The notes below the pieces were generated by a model. It saw only the letters and a list, made by a program, of their open reading frames with translations, was not told the origin of the DNA and did not search any database. Positions 14,124 through 21,236 of a stretch of 56,657 nucleotides of DNA are shown one piece after another. Source of the stretch: a virus; the IMG/VR virus record IMGVR_UViG_3300047323_000160, positions 1 through 56,657 of that record; one strand, 5' to 3'. Within the stretch, counting starts at the first letter, position 1; the number at the start of each line of letters is the position of its first letter. The translations under genes were made by a program, and so were the position numbers.

Positions 14124-15305
14124 TTAGTTGCCGAACAGGCGCTGGGCATACTGATCGCAGACCTCTCGGTCGGTCGGCGACAGTCGGTTCGCGAAGGCGA
14201 GAGCGAGACCCTCGCGCCAGTTGCCGCCGGTCACGACCCCGAACAGCGCGGCGTTGATCAGTTCGCGCGGTGAGACCGTGTTGCTGATCTGACCGCCGGC
14301 GAAGGCGGTGCGGATCTTCTGCGCGTAGTCGACGATCTGGTTCGCTTCCTGCATGCGGATGCCGGACTTGCCGGCGACGACCGCGGCTTCGATCTTCGCG
14401 TCCATGTAGCCGACCTGCTTCGTGACGGCGAAGCGCGAGTAGTTCGCAGCGTTCTGGATCTGCGTGCCCTGGTAGAGGCCCGTCTCGTCGCCGCCGCCGT
14501 TGGTGTTACCGGTCGCGACGAAGCGGAAGTTCGGATGCGGCTCGATCACGCGCCACTCGGGCGGCGCATCCTTGATGATCAGCGGCTTGCCTTCCATGAC
14601 CGGCTGGTAGGCGGCGAGCACGCTCGGCATGCCGAAATCGTATTCGTCGGCGCAGTAGACCCAGCCGCGCTTCATGGCGAGGGCGAGAGGGCCAGGGTTG
14701 AACCGCGTGACGGCGTGGACGTGCTCCTTGCCGTCGGCCCCGATCGTGATCTCCGAAACGACGATGTATTGGCCCAGGATGTGCGCTTCTTCAGTGTTGA
14801 CCGTGTGCTGCACGCGCTGGAAGGGGCGACAGGTGCGGGCGCAAACCTGCTCCCACTGCGTCGTCTTGCCAGTGCCATGAAAGCCCCAGAACAGCGCCGG
14901 CTTGTTGAGCTCGAGCGCCATCAACGCGATCTTGGTCAGATCGACGTTGAAGATGTATTCGGGATCGACCTTGGGGATCCAGGCGAGATCGTCGGCGGAG
15001 AACTCGGCCCGATCATAGACGCGGGCGTCCATGACCTTGCCCTGCTTGTTGGTGACGGTCGCGGCGGGGAAGCCGAACAGATCGGTGAGCGGCTGGCGGG
15101 CGCCGGCGTTGGCCTTCTCGGCTTCTTTCTCCGCGCGCTTCTTGCGGACCGCGTCCTTGGCGGCTTCGGAGAGAAGCGGGGCTGTGGGGAAGCGGCGCTG
15201 ATACTCCTCGACGCTGACGGTCGGGTGGAACTTTTCCAGGTGATACTTGATCGAATGGACCAGTGCGCCGTCCAATTCGCACTTGATCTTGCCTTTGTCG
15301 CTCAT
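14124..15305 (-). CDS. CobS-like MoxR-type AAA+ ATPase
   Basis: The 393-residue product has Walker A GFHGTGKTT (141-149), Walker B WVYCADEYDF (about 218) and sensor-1-type VATGNTN (about 264). The N-terminal CELDGALVHSIKYHLEKFHP is the CobS/MucR-like module. CobS partners CobT in cobaltochelatase, but no CobN or cobalamin genes are seen. In phages, CobS/CobT-like pairs may act as a generic AAA+/VWA remodelling machine. The partner is the CobT-like gene upstream. Two dyad operators, 22 bp apart, lie in its leader. Confidence 0.8.
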   Translation of the reverse strand: MSDKGKIKCELDGALVHSIKYHLEKFHPTVSVEEYQRRFPTAPLLSEAAKDAVRKKRAEKEAEKANAGARQPLTDLFGFPAATVTNKQGKVMDARVYDRAEFSADDLAWIPKVDPEYIFNVDLTKIALMALELNKPALFWGFHGTGKTTQWEQVCARTCRPFQRVQHTVNTEEAHILGQYIVVSEITIGADGKEHVHAVTRFNPGPLALAMKRGWVYCADEYDFGMPSVLAAYQPVMEGKPLIIKDAPPEWRVIEPHPNFRFVATGNTNGGGDETGLYQGTQIQNAANYSRFAVTKQVGYMDAKIEAAVVAGKSGIRMQEANQIVDYAQKIRTAFAGGQISNTVSPRELINAALFGVVTGGNWREGLALAFANRLSPTDREVCDQYAQRLFGN

Positions 15306-15347
15306 TGTGACCCCGTGTGCTGTGCTGCTGTTGTGTCTTGTATGTAA

Positions 15348-15359
15348 GTCATTGCTGAC
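15348..15359. promoter_or_regulatory. Dyad operator GTCAT-TG-CTGAC
   Basis: One mismatch to the consensus. It is the gene-proximal site of a pair in the CobS-like leader. Centres of the two sites are 22 bp (two helical turns) apart, which suggests cooperative binding on one face. Confidence 0.55.
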
Positions 15360-15369
15360 TGGAAAGCAA

Positions 15370-15381
15370 GTCAGAACTGAC
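15370..15381. promoter_or_regulatory. Dyad operator GTCAG-AA-CTGAC (exact)
   Basis: Upstream member of the tandem pair in the CobS-like leader, flanked by AAGTCAG...CTGACTTA, symmetrical out to 7 bp on each side. Confidence 0.6.
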
Positions 15382-15416
15382 TTATGGAGGTAGGGACGTT
15401 TAAGGCGCGGCCGGCC

Positions 15417-15638
15417 TCAGTTGAACTCCCCATAGAGGTCGCCCCACATGAACTGTGGGACCCGTGGCTGTGGATCGGGCTCGGCATAGGCGCAATCTGC
15501 GCAGGTCCAAGCTCGCTTGTCGCCGATAAAGGCGTCGTCGCATTTATGGCAGCGGGAGACATAGCCGCCTGGTGCCCAGCCGTGACGTTGCGGCCGCTCG
15601 TCGTGCTTCCAGTCCAGAGGAAATGCTGGTCGGGTCAT
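15417..15638 (-). CDS. Small zinc-ribbon protein, 73 aa
   Basis: Two CxxC pairs (CHKC and CADC) separated by 13 residues form a classic zinc ribbon. It lies between the CobT- and CobS-like genes, with its ATG overlapping the CobT-like stop (ATGA). It may be an adaptor for that pair, inferred from position alone. Confidence 0.6.
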   Translation of the reverse strand: MTRPAFPLDWKHDERPQRHGWAPGGYVSRCHKCDDAFIGDKRAWTCADCAYAEPDPQPRVPQFMWGDLYGEFN

Positions 15639-18283
15639 TGCTGGAGAATCCCTTTCAGTTCCTTCATGACCTGCTTGGGCAGCTCGGCGAGATCCTTCAG
15701 GACGACGGCCTTCGGATAGAAGGTGCGAACCGAGTCATCCATGATGCCGACGCCGATCGTCTCGATCCGCTTCTTCTCGCATTCCTCGACCGCGCGATGC
15801 AGGTCGGAGTAGATCTCCTCGGGGAAGCGCGACATGCCCGCGGGGTGTCCGTCGGACAGCACGATCAGCACCTTGCGCGGCTCGGTGCGCAGCGCCAGGC
15901 GGTTGCCGGCGAAGCGAACGGCCTCGCCGTCGGTGTTGCCGCTCATGGGACAGGTGTAGGGCGCGATCGCGAAACGACGCTTCACCTCGGGCGTCAGGCG
16001 CTCGTTCACGTCCTTGTAGATCGGATGGTAGAGCGCGCCCATGCGCGAGAAGTGGCGACCGATGCGCTCCTCTTCGGCCTCTTGCTGCTCCTGCCAATCC
16101 TTCACGCCCCGCGGCTGCATCGTGGTGAAGCCGATGACCTCGTGCTTGATGTTGACCCGCTGCAAGGTCGAGGAGAGGGCGTAGCCTGCGCTCATCGCCA
16201 TCTTGATCTTCTCGCCGCTCATCGAGCCGGAATTGTCGATCAGGAGCGTGACGGCCGTCTCCGGCGACTTGTGCTCCTGGAGGCGGCGGAACACGCGATC
16301 ATCGCCAGTGCGCAGGCGATGCAGCGAACCGGAGTGCATGCGACCCGAACGATAGCCGGGCACCTTGAGCACTTGGCTGCGCGCGGCCATCATGCGCTCG
16401 ATGTCCTTTTGCATCGGCGCGACCATGTGAGCGGTGCGCTCGTCGAGCTCCGTGACCATGCCGTTGAGGGTGGTCTTGCGGGTGCCCCAGCGGCCGTTCT
16501 TGTTGTCGTAAACCTCCATCTCGGGATCGCCCGCGGGCACCGGGAACTTCTCGCACACGTCCCATTCGGTCGTGTAGACGCGGTAGTCCAAGCCCTTGAT
16601 GCTGCGCGTCGCCTCGTTGGTGATGATGAAGGCGATACCCTTCGCCATGTCGTCACCGAGGTTTTCGATCTCGACACCCTGGAACGGACTGCTCTCGGGC
16701 GCCTGCTCGAGGTCGTTGCGGCTGGTCTCAGTCTCGTCCTCTGCGTCGGCCTTCTTGCCGGTGGAGCGGAACTCACCGTCGTCCTGGTCACCCTCGTCGT
16801 CGCCCTTGGAGCCTACTTCGCCGTCAGCTTCTGACGGATCGCCTTCTTCGTCATCTCCGTCATCGTCCCCAGCTCCACTGCTGTCATCGGCATTCTCGGC
16901 ATTCTGATCATCAGACCTGTCCGAATCCGAAGCATCATCCGCATCTTCTTCGTCACCTGCGCCGCCGCCTTTGCCATCGGCTTCTTTGTCGGTCTCGCCA
17001 TCCTGATCGCCGGAGCCGCCTTCGGCTTCCATCTTGTCGTCGCCGGCAGCATCATCGTCATCAGCCTCGTCGCCTTCATCCGTATCGTCATCCTTGGAGC
17101 CAGACGACCCGCCAGCCTGATCGCCGCTGTCGCCATCCTTCGCTCCATCATCTTCCTCGTCGCCGGCGTCTTTTCCGCCCGCGTCATCACCCTCGGCCAG
17201 ATCGTCCTCGTCTTGATCGGCGTCAGATCCGCCAGCGCCTTCTTCGTCGTCCTCGGCGTCGCTCTCCTCGTCGCCGTCAGTTTTCCCTTCACCCTCGGAC
17301 CCTTCTTCGGCTTCCGCGCCTTCTTCGCCATCTGCTTCACCCTCTCCGGTGTCACCTTCGCCGTCGTCGCTGTCCTGGTCAGCCGGCTGCTGCTCGTCCG
17401 ACTGTTCGCCGTCCGCGCCCTTGTCGTCCTGGTCCTCGGGCTTGTCCTGGTTGTTGCCTTCGCCGTTCGGATCGTCCGACTTCTCGCTGTCGGACGGCTT
17501 GTCGGACTTCTGCTCCTGCTGATCCTTCATCTCCTCATTGATGGCGTCGGCCATGCTCTGCTGCGGCAGCGCGGGCGGAGGAGGGGGCTCGGGGTGCATG
17601 TAGTCGAACAGGATCTCGGCGATCTCCAGGGTCTCCCAGGAGTTCCGCGTTTTGCCGATGCGCGCCTTGACGCTATCCGGAACCAGCTTCGTGAACGCCA
17701 CGACCAGCGGATCCTTGTCGTAACCGTTGTCAGTGAGGAAATCGCGGAACTTGGTTTGGCCGGCCCAGGCGCGAACCAGCGGCACGAAGATGCAGCCGAA
17801 GCGGTCCTGCGGCGTCTTGGCCCTGTCGATCGCGGGCTTGGAGATCTTCTCGATGAAAATGTCGTGGAGCTTGTCGACGTTGTAGGCGGAGCCGCGGAAG
17901 CGCTCGGACATCTTGCGCTCGACATACGGATCTTCGACGACGTTGTGAACCTGGCTCATGAAGGCGCCGGCTTGCTTCGGCGTCATCTTGGCGTTCGCGG
18001 GGCGCTTGCCGGCGGCGCCGCGCTTCTCACTCTCGGCAACGGCCTTCCAGTCGGTGTCGAAGACGTGACCGAGCTCGTGGTCGATGAAGCCTTGGATCGC
18101 GTCGACCAGGCGCTCGTCGGCATCGTCGGGCAGGTGCGGGATGTTCACCCGCACCGGCCGCAACGTCACCTTATCAGTTGCAACAAAGGCCTGAGCCCCG
18201 ACTTGCGTCACGGTGATCCCGCGAGCGATGATCATCGGGATCAGCTTCTTAACGACCTCGCGGAGCTGCTGGACTTTGTTCAT
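15635..18283 (-). CDS. CobT-like protein: HExxH, acidic linker and VWA domain
   Basis: The 882-residue product has an N-terminal helical domain with HELGH at 69-73, a zinc-metallopeptidase-type HExxH. Residues ~248-514 are a very long Asp/Glu/Gly/Ser low-complexity linker. A C-terminal von Willebrand A domain carries the MIDAS motif DNSGSMSG (about 679-686), the TDGEA loop and LSDGHPAG. CobT and other VWA partners of MoxR ATPases share this layout. It is encoded upstream of the CobS-like ATPase. A cobalamin role is unlikely since no other cobaltochelatase gene is present. A protein-remodelling or proteolytic role is inferred. Confidence 0.8.
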   Translation of the reverse strand: MNKVQQLREVVKKLIPMIIARGITVTQVGAQAFVATDKVTLRPVRVNIPHLPDDADERLVDAIQGFIDHELGHVFDTDWKAVAESEKRGAAGKRPANAKMTPKQAGAFMSQVHNVVEDPYVERKMSERFRGSAYNVDKLHDIFIEKISKPAIDRAKTPQDRFGCIFVPLVRAWAGQTKFRDFLTDNGYDKDPLVVAFTKLVPDSVKARIGKTRNSWETLEIAEILFDYMHPEPPPPPALPQQSMADAINEEMKDQQEQKSDKPSDSEKSDDPNGEGNNQDKPEDQDDKGADGEQSDEQQPADQDSDDGEGDTGEGEADGEEGAEAEEGSEGEGKTDGDEESDAEDDEEGAGGSDADQDEDDLAEGDDAGGKDAGDEEDDGAKDGDSGDQAGGSSGSKDDDTDEGDEADDDDAAGDDKMEAEGGSGDQDGETDKEADGKGGGAGDEEDADDASDSDRSDDQNAENADDSSGAGDDDGDDEEGDPSEADGEVGSKGDDEGDQDDGEFRSTGKKADAEDETETSRNDLEQAPESSPFQGVEIENLGDDMAKGIAFIITNEATRSIKGLDYRVYTTEWDVCEKFPVPAGDPEMEVYDNKNGRWGTRKTTLNGMVTELDERTAHMVAPMQKDIERMMAARSQVLKVPGYRSGRMHSGSLHRLRTGDDRVFRRLQEHKSPETAVTLLIDNSGSMSGEKIKMAMSAGYALSSTLQRVNIKHEVIGFTTMQPRGVKDWQEQQEAEEERIGRHFSRMGALYHPIYKDVNERLTPEVKRRFAIAPYTCPMSGNTDGEAVRFAGNRLALRTEPRKVLIVLSDGHPAGMSRFPEEIYSDLHRAVEECEKKRIETIGVGIMDDSVRTFYPKAVVLKDLAELPKQVMKELKGILQQ

Positions 18284-18303
18284 CTGTGCTCTGTGCCCTG
18301 TAA

Positions 18304-18315
18304 GTCAGAATTGAC
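18304..18315. promoter_or_regulatory. Dyad operator GTCAG-AA-TTGAC
   Basis: One mismatch. It lies 20 bp before the CobT-like ATG and downstream of a CTGTAG box. The block TAGTCT-GATTT-ACAGTCA is shared with the 8.0-kb leader. Confidence 0.55.
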
Positions 18316-18327
18316 TGTAAATCGAGA

Positions 18328-18351
18328 CTACAGCGTCAAATTCTGGGTTAC
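18328..18351 (-). promoter_or_regulatory. Candidate promoter, GTAACC-N12-CTGTAG
   Basis: Weaker member of the CAATCC-N12-CTATAG group, overlapping the 3' end of the 75-aa gene and driving the CobT-like gene. Confidence 0.25.
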
Positions 18352-18555
18352 TACTGGAACAAGTCTGGAAAGATCAGCCGCGGCGAGCATCGAGGTGCCC
18401 CAGGGTGGAATGGTGATGTGGATCGCTCCAAGCTCGGGATGGTCACCGGAAAACACGGTGCAGGCTTTGCCTTCGTGGGTCGTCTTGTTTTGCAGCTCCT
18501 CGGCGAGCTCGTAGGCGCGTTCAATGGTAACTTCGGTGATGCGATTGGAGGCCAT
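18328..18555 (-). CDS. Small hypothetical protein, 75 aa
   Basis: No family is recognised. An N-terminal amphipathic helix (TIERAYELAEELQNKT) is followed by strands (ACTVFSG, GAIHITIPPWG). The gene has its own dyad operator in the leader (18592-18603). Its 3' end overlaps the candidate CobT promoter. Confidence 0.5.
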   Translation of the reverse strand: MASNRITEVTIERAYELAEELQNKTTHEGKACTVFSGDHPELGAIHITIPPWGTSMLAAADLSRLVPVVTQNLTL

Positions 18556-18591
18556 ACTGATACCGCTGTTCCTGTCTGGGTGATGGAATAA

Positions 18592-18603
18592 GTCAGTGCT
18601 GAC
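18592..18603. promoter_or_regulatory. Dyad operator GTCAG-TG-CTGAC (exact)
   Basis: Exact copy 36 bp upstream of the 75-aa gene, with ACAG upstream and TTATT downstream on the minus strand. Confidence 0.6.
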
Positions 18604-18621
18604 TGTCGTCAGGTGGCATAA

Positions 18622-18650
18622 TTTAAGCGGCCACGCAAGGGCCGCCTAAA
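18622..18650 (-). terminator. Hairpin downstream of the repressor gene
   Basis: TTTA-A-GCGGCC pairs with GGCCGC-C-TAAA around a 7-nt loop, 33 nt past the repressor stop, and is followed on the minus strand by AAATTATG. It is a plausible intrinsic terminator separating the repressor from the early operon. Confidence 0.5.
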
Positions 18651-18682
18651 TAATTGGCCGAGGGCGGGCGTTCGTATCCGCC

Positions 18683-19117
18683 TTATTCTTTGAACGCCGC
18701 CCGGAGCTTCGTCTCGACGTCGCGAGACAAAGAGGGGTCCGAGTTCTTCGACACGCCGCGAATGAACTCGATGATTTCCTTCTCGTTTTTGGTCAACGGA
18801 GTGCCGAAGATCTGAGCGATCGCCTCCGCGGCTTCCGGCCACTGCTCATTGAGCGCCAGGCGGAAGAGGAAGCCGGCGTCGACGTTCAGCGCCTTGGCGA
18901 GCGCCGGCACCTTGTCCAGAGGCACCTTCATCGTGCCCTTGGACATCATGTTGATCGGATTCGGCTTCTCGTAGCCGACGGCTTCCGCAATGTCGCGCTG
19001 GGTCTTGCCCATCGACTTCGCAATGTCGAGCTGGGCCGCAATAAACTCGTGGATCTTTATTCCCGAAGAACTCTTAGGGGTCTTGGACAATTTCGCGCCC
19101 TCCATAGTCGACAACAT
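18683..19117 (-). CDS. XRE-family helix-turn-helix repressor
   Basis: The 144-residue product has an N-terminal HTH (KTQRDIAEAVGYEKPNPINMMSKG, about 43-66) with helix 2/3 spacing like the Cro/CI group. A C-terminal helical part (residues ~85-144) probably dimerises; no LexA-type autoprotease domain is present. ATG 19117 is chosen because GAGGAGAAG lies 5 nt upstream. It is divergent from the RHH-repC plasmid module, and a dyad operator lies in the shared gap. It is the natural candidate for the immunity repressor binding the 21 dyads, but this is inference. Confidence 0.7.
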   Translation of the reverse strand: MLSTMEGAKLSKTPKSSSGIKIHEFIAAQLDIAKSMGKTQRDIAEAVGYEKPNPINMMSKGTMKVPLDKVPALAKALNVDAGFLFRLALNEQWPEAAEAIAQIFGTPLTKNEKEIIEFIRGVSKNSDPSLSRDVETKLRAAFKE

Positions 19118-19270
19118 AAATCTTCTCCTCAATGGCGGTTGCCTGCGCCCCGCAATTTTTCGCTCTCGTTATTGGCGCCCGGCATTTGCATTCCCGCAAA
19201 CGTCTAAGCGACAATGAGCGTATAGCAGCTTGATCGCGGCTCTTAGTGCGGGATGTGCAACTCCCATTCA

Positions 19271-19282
19271 GTCAATGCTGAC
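19271..19282. promoter_or_regulatory. Dyad operator GTCAA-TG-CTGAC
   Basis: One mismatch. It lies between the divergent repressor and RHH/repC genes, about 150 bp before the repressor start, directly next to the TTCGCGAA element. It could autoregulate the repressor. Confidence 0.55.
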
Positions 19283-19298
19283 TTCGCGAAACCTGTTC
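19281..19298. promoter_or_regulatory. Leader element shared with 2298-2316
   Basis: ACTTCGCGAAACCTGTTC, overlapping the dyad by two bases. The only near-identical copy seen is in the ASCH leader. Confidence 0.4.
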
Positions 19299-19545
19299 CT
19301 AAATTCGCTTCAAGTCAATAGCCTGAATGTGAATAATTCGAAATGCCTATGGATTTCAACGCCTTACGGCGGAAACATTCCATAATGTAAGTTATGCGAA
19401 GTGCAGCAGGCTTATAGGTTTGCGGCGTGGCACCCACTCTAGCTTGATGGGATCACTGATACAACCCCCGCTGGAAAGCCGATTCGGCCGGCTGCCGCGC
19501 TTAAACCGGATCTGGCAAGGCCTTGGCTATAGTTCCGAATCATGA
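19299..19545. other. Non-coding divergent control region
   Basis: There is no convincing gene. This AT-richer segment separates the leftward repressor from the rightward plasmid module and must hold their promoters. CTATAG at 19527-19532 is the best rightward -10 for the RHH gene, but no good -35 or CAATCC-like box is spaced correctly. Confidence 0.4.
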
Positions 19546-19573
19546 CAATCCTCGTAACGTAACGAGAGGATTG
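19546..19573. promoter_or_regulatory. Inverted repeat at the RHH start (probable autoregulatory operator)
   Basis: CAATCCTC and GAGGATTG are perfect 8-bp arms around 12 bp, and the right arm contains the ribosome binding site of the RHH gene. As a DNA operator it suits a dimeric RHH protein; as RNA it would hide the binding site. Confidence 0.5.
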
Positions 19574-19575
19574 CC

Positions 19576-19800
19576 ATGGCGGACTTTGGTGGACCCAACC
19601 GTGTGAGGAAGCTGCGCGAGCGGCGCGCGGCCGAGGGCTACGTCGAGACCAACATCTCGATTCCAAAGGAAATCCGCGAGGTCATCGACAGTAGAGTTGC
19701 GTCTGGAGCGTATCAATCGCGGCGGTGGGCAATCATCGACGCTCTACAGAAGGTATTTCTGCAACAAGATCAGCAATCTACGCAAGCAAAAGGCCCCTGA
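19576..19800 (+). CDS. Ribbon-helix-helix DNA-binding protein, 74 aa
   Basis: The core VETNISIPKEIREVIDSRVASGAYQSRRWAIID is arranged as strand-helix-helix (about 21-55), typical of Arc/MetJ/CopG or ParD antitoxin-type proteins. It is one of only two confident plus-strand genes and directly precedes repC. A CopG-like control of repC transcription is the simplest reading. An antitoxin role is less likely, as no toxin gene is visible. An inverted repeat overlapping its own ribosome binding site suggests autoregulation. Its last codons overlap the ctRNA terminator. Confidence 0.65.
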   Translation: MADFGGPNRVRKLRERRAAEGYVETNISIPKEIREVIDSRVASGAYQSRRWAIIDALQKVFLQQDQQSTQAKGP

Positions 19801-19822
19801 AGCTGGACACTTCAGAGGCCTT
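19783..19822 (-). terminator. Intrinsic terminator of the ctRNA
   Basis: On the minus strand AAGGCCTCTGAAG pairs with CTTCAGGGGCCTT over 13 bp around TGTCCAG, then TTTTGCTT. It overlaps the 3' end of the RHH gene on the other strand. Confidence 0.75.
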
Positions 19823-19865
19823 GGTAGCATAAGCCCCAGTTGGCACAGGGCAAAGCAACAGCACG
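19783..19865 (-). ncRNA. Countertranscribed RNA (ctRNA) controlling repC
   Basis: An antisense RNA of about 80 nt is predicted on the strand opposite the repC leader. It has a near-perfect sigma-70 promoter at 19871-19899. Its 3' end is a strong intrinsic terminator, a 13-bp stem (one GU pair) with a 7-nt loop followed by TTTTGCTT (19783-19822). In repABC plasmids, a small antisense RNA between repB and repC sets copy number and incompatibility by favouring premature termination of repC mRNA. Position, orientation and structure all fit that here. Exact ends are inferred. Confidence 0.7.
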
Positions 19866-19882
19866 CTCCCCTTATGCCAACT
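19827..19882 (+). promoter_or_regulatory. repC leader with mutually exclusive hairpins (attenuator)
   Basis: In the plus-strand leader, GCATAAG (19827-19833) can pair with CTTATGC (19871-19877), while AGTTGGCA (19838-19845) can pair with TGCCAACT (19875-19882). The two stems share 19875-19877, so they compete. The ctRNA covers most of this segment, so its binding could switch the fold. This is the known logic of repC control in repABC plasmids. Confidence 0.55.
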
Positions 19883-19899
19883 GTTTGATTCGGTGTCAA
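19871..19899 (-). promoter_or_regulatory. ctRNA promoter TTGACA-N17-CATAAG
   Basis: On the minus strand a consensus -35 TTGACA (19899-19894) is spaced exactly 17 bp from CATAAG (19876-19871). It is the only clear housekeeping-type promoter in the window, in keeping with constitutive ctRNA synthesis. Confidence 0.7.
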
Positions 19900-19951
19900 G
19901 AACACCCCGATTCGGGTGACCGCTCCCGCTTGCCCAAATTTGGGGAAAGCC

Positions 19952-21106
19952 ATGCGAACGTCATCATCAGGATGGCGACGGACGACCGTCGCTGCCCTGG
20001 AGACGGCCAGGAACACCGTCGAGCCGGATCGGGCCGTCAGCCGGCGGGAACTGAACACGGCAGCCCGCAACGCCATGAAGGGGCTGCGGCTGCGCGGCAA
20101 CCTGCGGCTGATCCTCGGTGAGCTGGTGGGCGTCTACGGCGAGGTCATGGTCAAAGACAAGATCCTGATCTACCCCTCGAACGAATACCTCGAGCGGCGC
20201 ACGGGGCTGCCCGAGCGGACGATCCGCTATGGGATCCGCCGTCTGGTGGATCTGTGCCTGGTCGGGGTCAAGGACTCAGCCAACGGCAAGCGCTTCGGCA
20301 TTCGCAACAAAGCCGGCGACCTGGTCGACGCCTACGGCTTCGATCTGACACCGCTCTACAACCGGCGCGCGGAGTTTGTGGAGCTAATCGCCGAACAGGA
20401 TGCGGAGATTGAGCGCCGGGAGCGCATGTTCGACGAGATCACCATCTGCCGGCGGGCCGCGCAGGAGATCCTGTCCGAAATGGGTATGCAAAGTTCGGAC
20501 ACCTTCGAGGAGCTCGCCGGCCGCACGCCGCGGCGCTCTAGGACGATCGCGGCGGAGGCCGTGGAGCCGGTGCTGGTCGAGTGGCGCGCTCTGCGCACCC
20601 AGCTCGAGGAGAAGTTCTATATGGCCGCCTCTGGCGGCAAGAACGGCCGTCTCATTGAATCAAAACCCACCCATTCAATAAAGGAAACCTTGGAACAAGA
20701 GGCTCCGCGAGGAGCTGAGCCGGTGGAAGAACCTTCTCCGCCAACCGGCCCCGTCACCGCGGCGCTGGTGATCGAAGCATGTCCTTCTCTTTTGGAATAC
20801 GTGGAGCAACCTAAGAGCGAGGTCGATCTGGTCGCAGCCGGGCGATTCCTGCGCTCTACGCTGGGCGCCCATGCGACCGTTTGGAGCGAAGCGGTTGAGA
20901 CGCTCGGGCCGGTGTCGGCCGCTGCTGCGGTCTGCCTGGTGCTCCAGCTTTACGAAGAGGATGCCGCGCGCGGCCAGGGCCAGCGGATTCGAAACCCCGG
21001 CGGCTATCTGCGCGCCGTGGTGCGAATGATCAGGGATGGGCGCATGAACCTGCGCGCCGAGCTCCTGGCTATGATCCGGCGAAGAACCAGTCCGCCGCCA
21101 TCCTGA
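19952..21106 (+). CDS. repC: RepC plasmid replication initiator
   Basis: The 384-residue product matches RepC of alphaproteobacterial repABC plasmids. The N-terminal winged-helix DNA-binding part has the hallmarks IYPSNEYLERRTGLPERTIR, then VKDSANGKRFGIRN and YGFDLTPLYNR. The C-terminal part has TAALVIEACPSLLEY and NPGGYLRAVVRM. RepC binds an origin inside its own gene. ATG 19952 is preferred over GTG 19916 because GGGGAAA lies 3 nt upstream. RepA and RepB are absent; an RHH gene takes their place. This strongly implies episomal replication of the phage genome as a plasmid. Confidence 0.9.
   Translation: MRTSSSGWRRTTVAALETARNTVEPDRAVSRRELNTAARNAMKGLRLRGNLRLILGELVGVYGEVMVKDKILIYPSNEYLERRTGLPERTIRYGIRRLVDLCLVGVKDSANGKRFGIRNKAGDLVDAYGFDLTPLYNRRAEFVELIAEQDAEIERRERMFDEITICRRAAQEILSEMGMQSSDTFEELAGRTPRRSRTIAAEAVEPVLVEWRALRTQLEEKFYMAASGGKNGRLIESKPTHSIKETLEQEAPRGAEPVEEPSPPTGPVTAALVIEACPSLLEYVEQPKSEVDLVAAGRFLRSTLGAHATVWSEAVETLGPVSAAAAVCLVLQLYEEDAARGQGQRIRNPGGYLRAVVRMIRDGRMNLRAELLAMIRRRTSPPPS
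20640..20700. other. AT-rich segment in repC, candidate oriV
   Basis: Within GC-rich repC there is an AT-rich patch with an inverted repeat ATTGAAT (20654-20660)/ATTCAAT (20673-20679). It encodes the linker between the two RepC parts. In repABC plasmids oriV lies in the mid-repC AT-rich region, so this is the likely origin. Confidence 0.45.
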
Positions 21107-21173
21107 GCAGGCCGGTGTTGTTGAGGATGACGAGCGTGGTGATGAAGGCGATACCGGCGATGGCGTATTTCAT
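21069..21173 (-). CDS. Very small membrane protein, 34 aa
   Basis: This short frame encodes a basic start (MKY) and one hydrophobic helix (AIAGIAFITTLVIL), then NNTGLLRMAADWFFAGS. It overlaps the 3' end of convergent repC by 38 nt. No good ribosome binding site is visible. It lies downstream of the tRNA genes on the same strand. Its reality is uncertain. Confidence 0.35.
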   Translation of the reverse strand: MKYAIAGIAFITTLVILNNTGLLRMAADWFFAGS

Positions 21174-21197
21174 GGTTCGTTCGTGGTCCGTTTCTGC

Positions 21198-21232
21198 GGA
21201 AAAGAACTTCCGAAAAAGGGCAAGTTCTTTCC
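21198..21232. terminator. Hairpin downstream of the tRNA region
   Basis: GGAAA-A-GAACTT pairs with AAGTTC-TTTCC (11 bp, one bulge) around a 12-nt loop. It could end leftward transcription after the tRNA-like element or define 3' processing. There is no clean T-run. Confidence 0.35.
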
Positions 21233-21236
21233 AAAA

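Noticed and set aside
14124-18283. A cobalamin (cobaltochelatase) pathway
   Set aside because: Only CobS/CobT-like genes occur; there is no CobN or other cob gene, so the names indicate fold, not pathway.
19576-19800. An antitoxin of a toxin-antitoxin pair
   Set aside because: The RHH protein could be one, but no toxin-like gene lies next to it; the following gene is repC, which points to a replication regulator.
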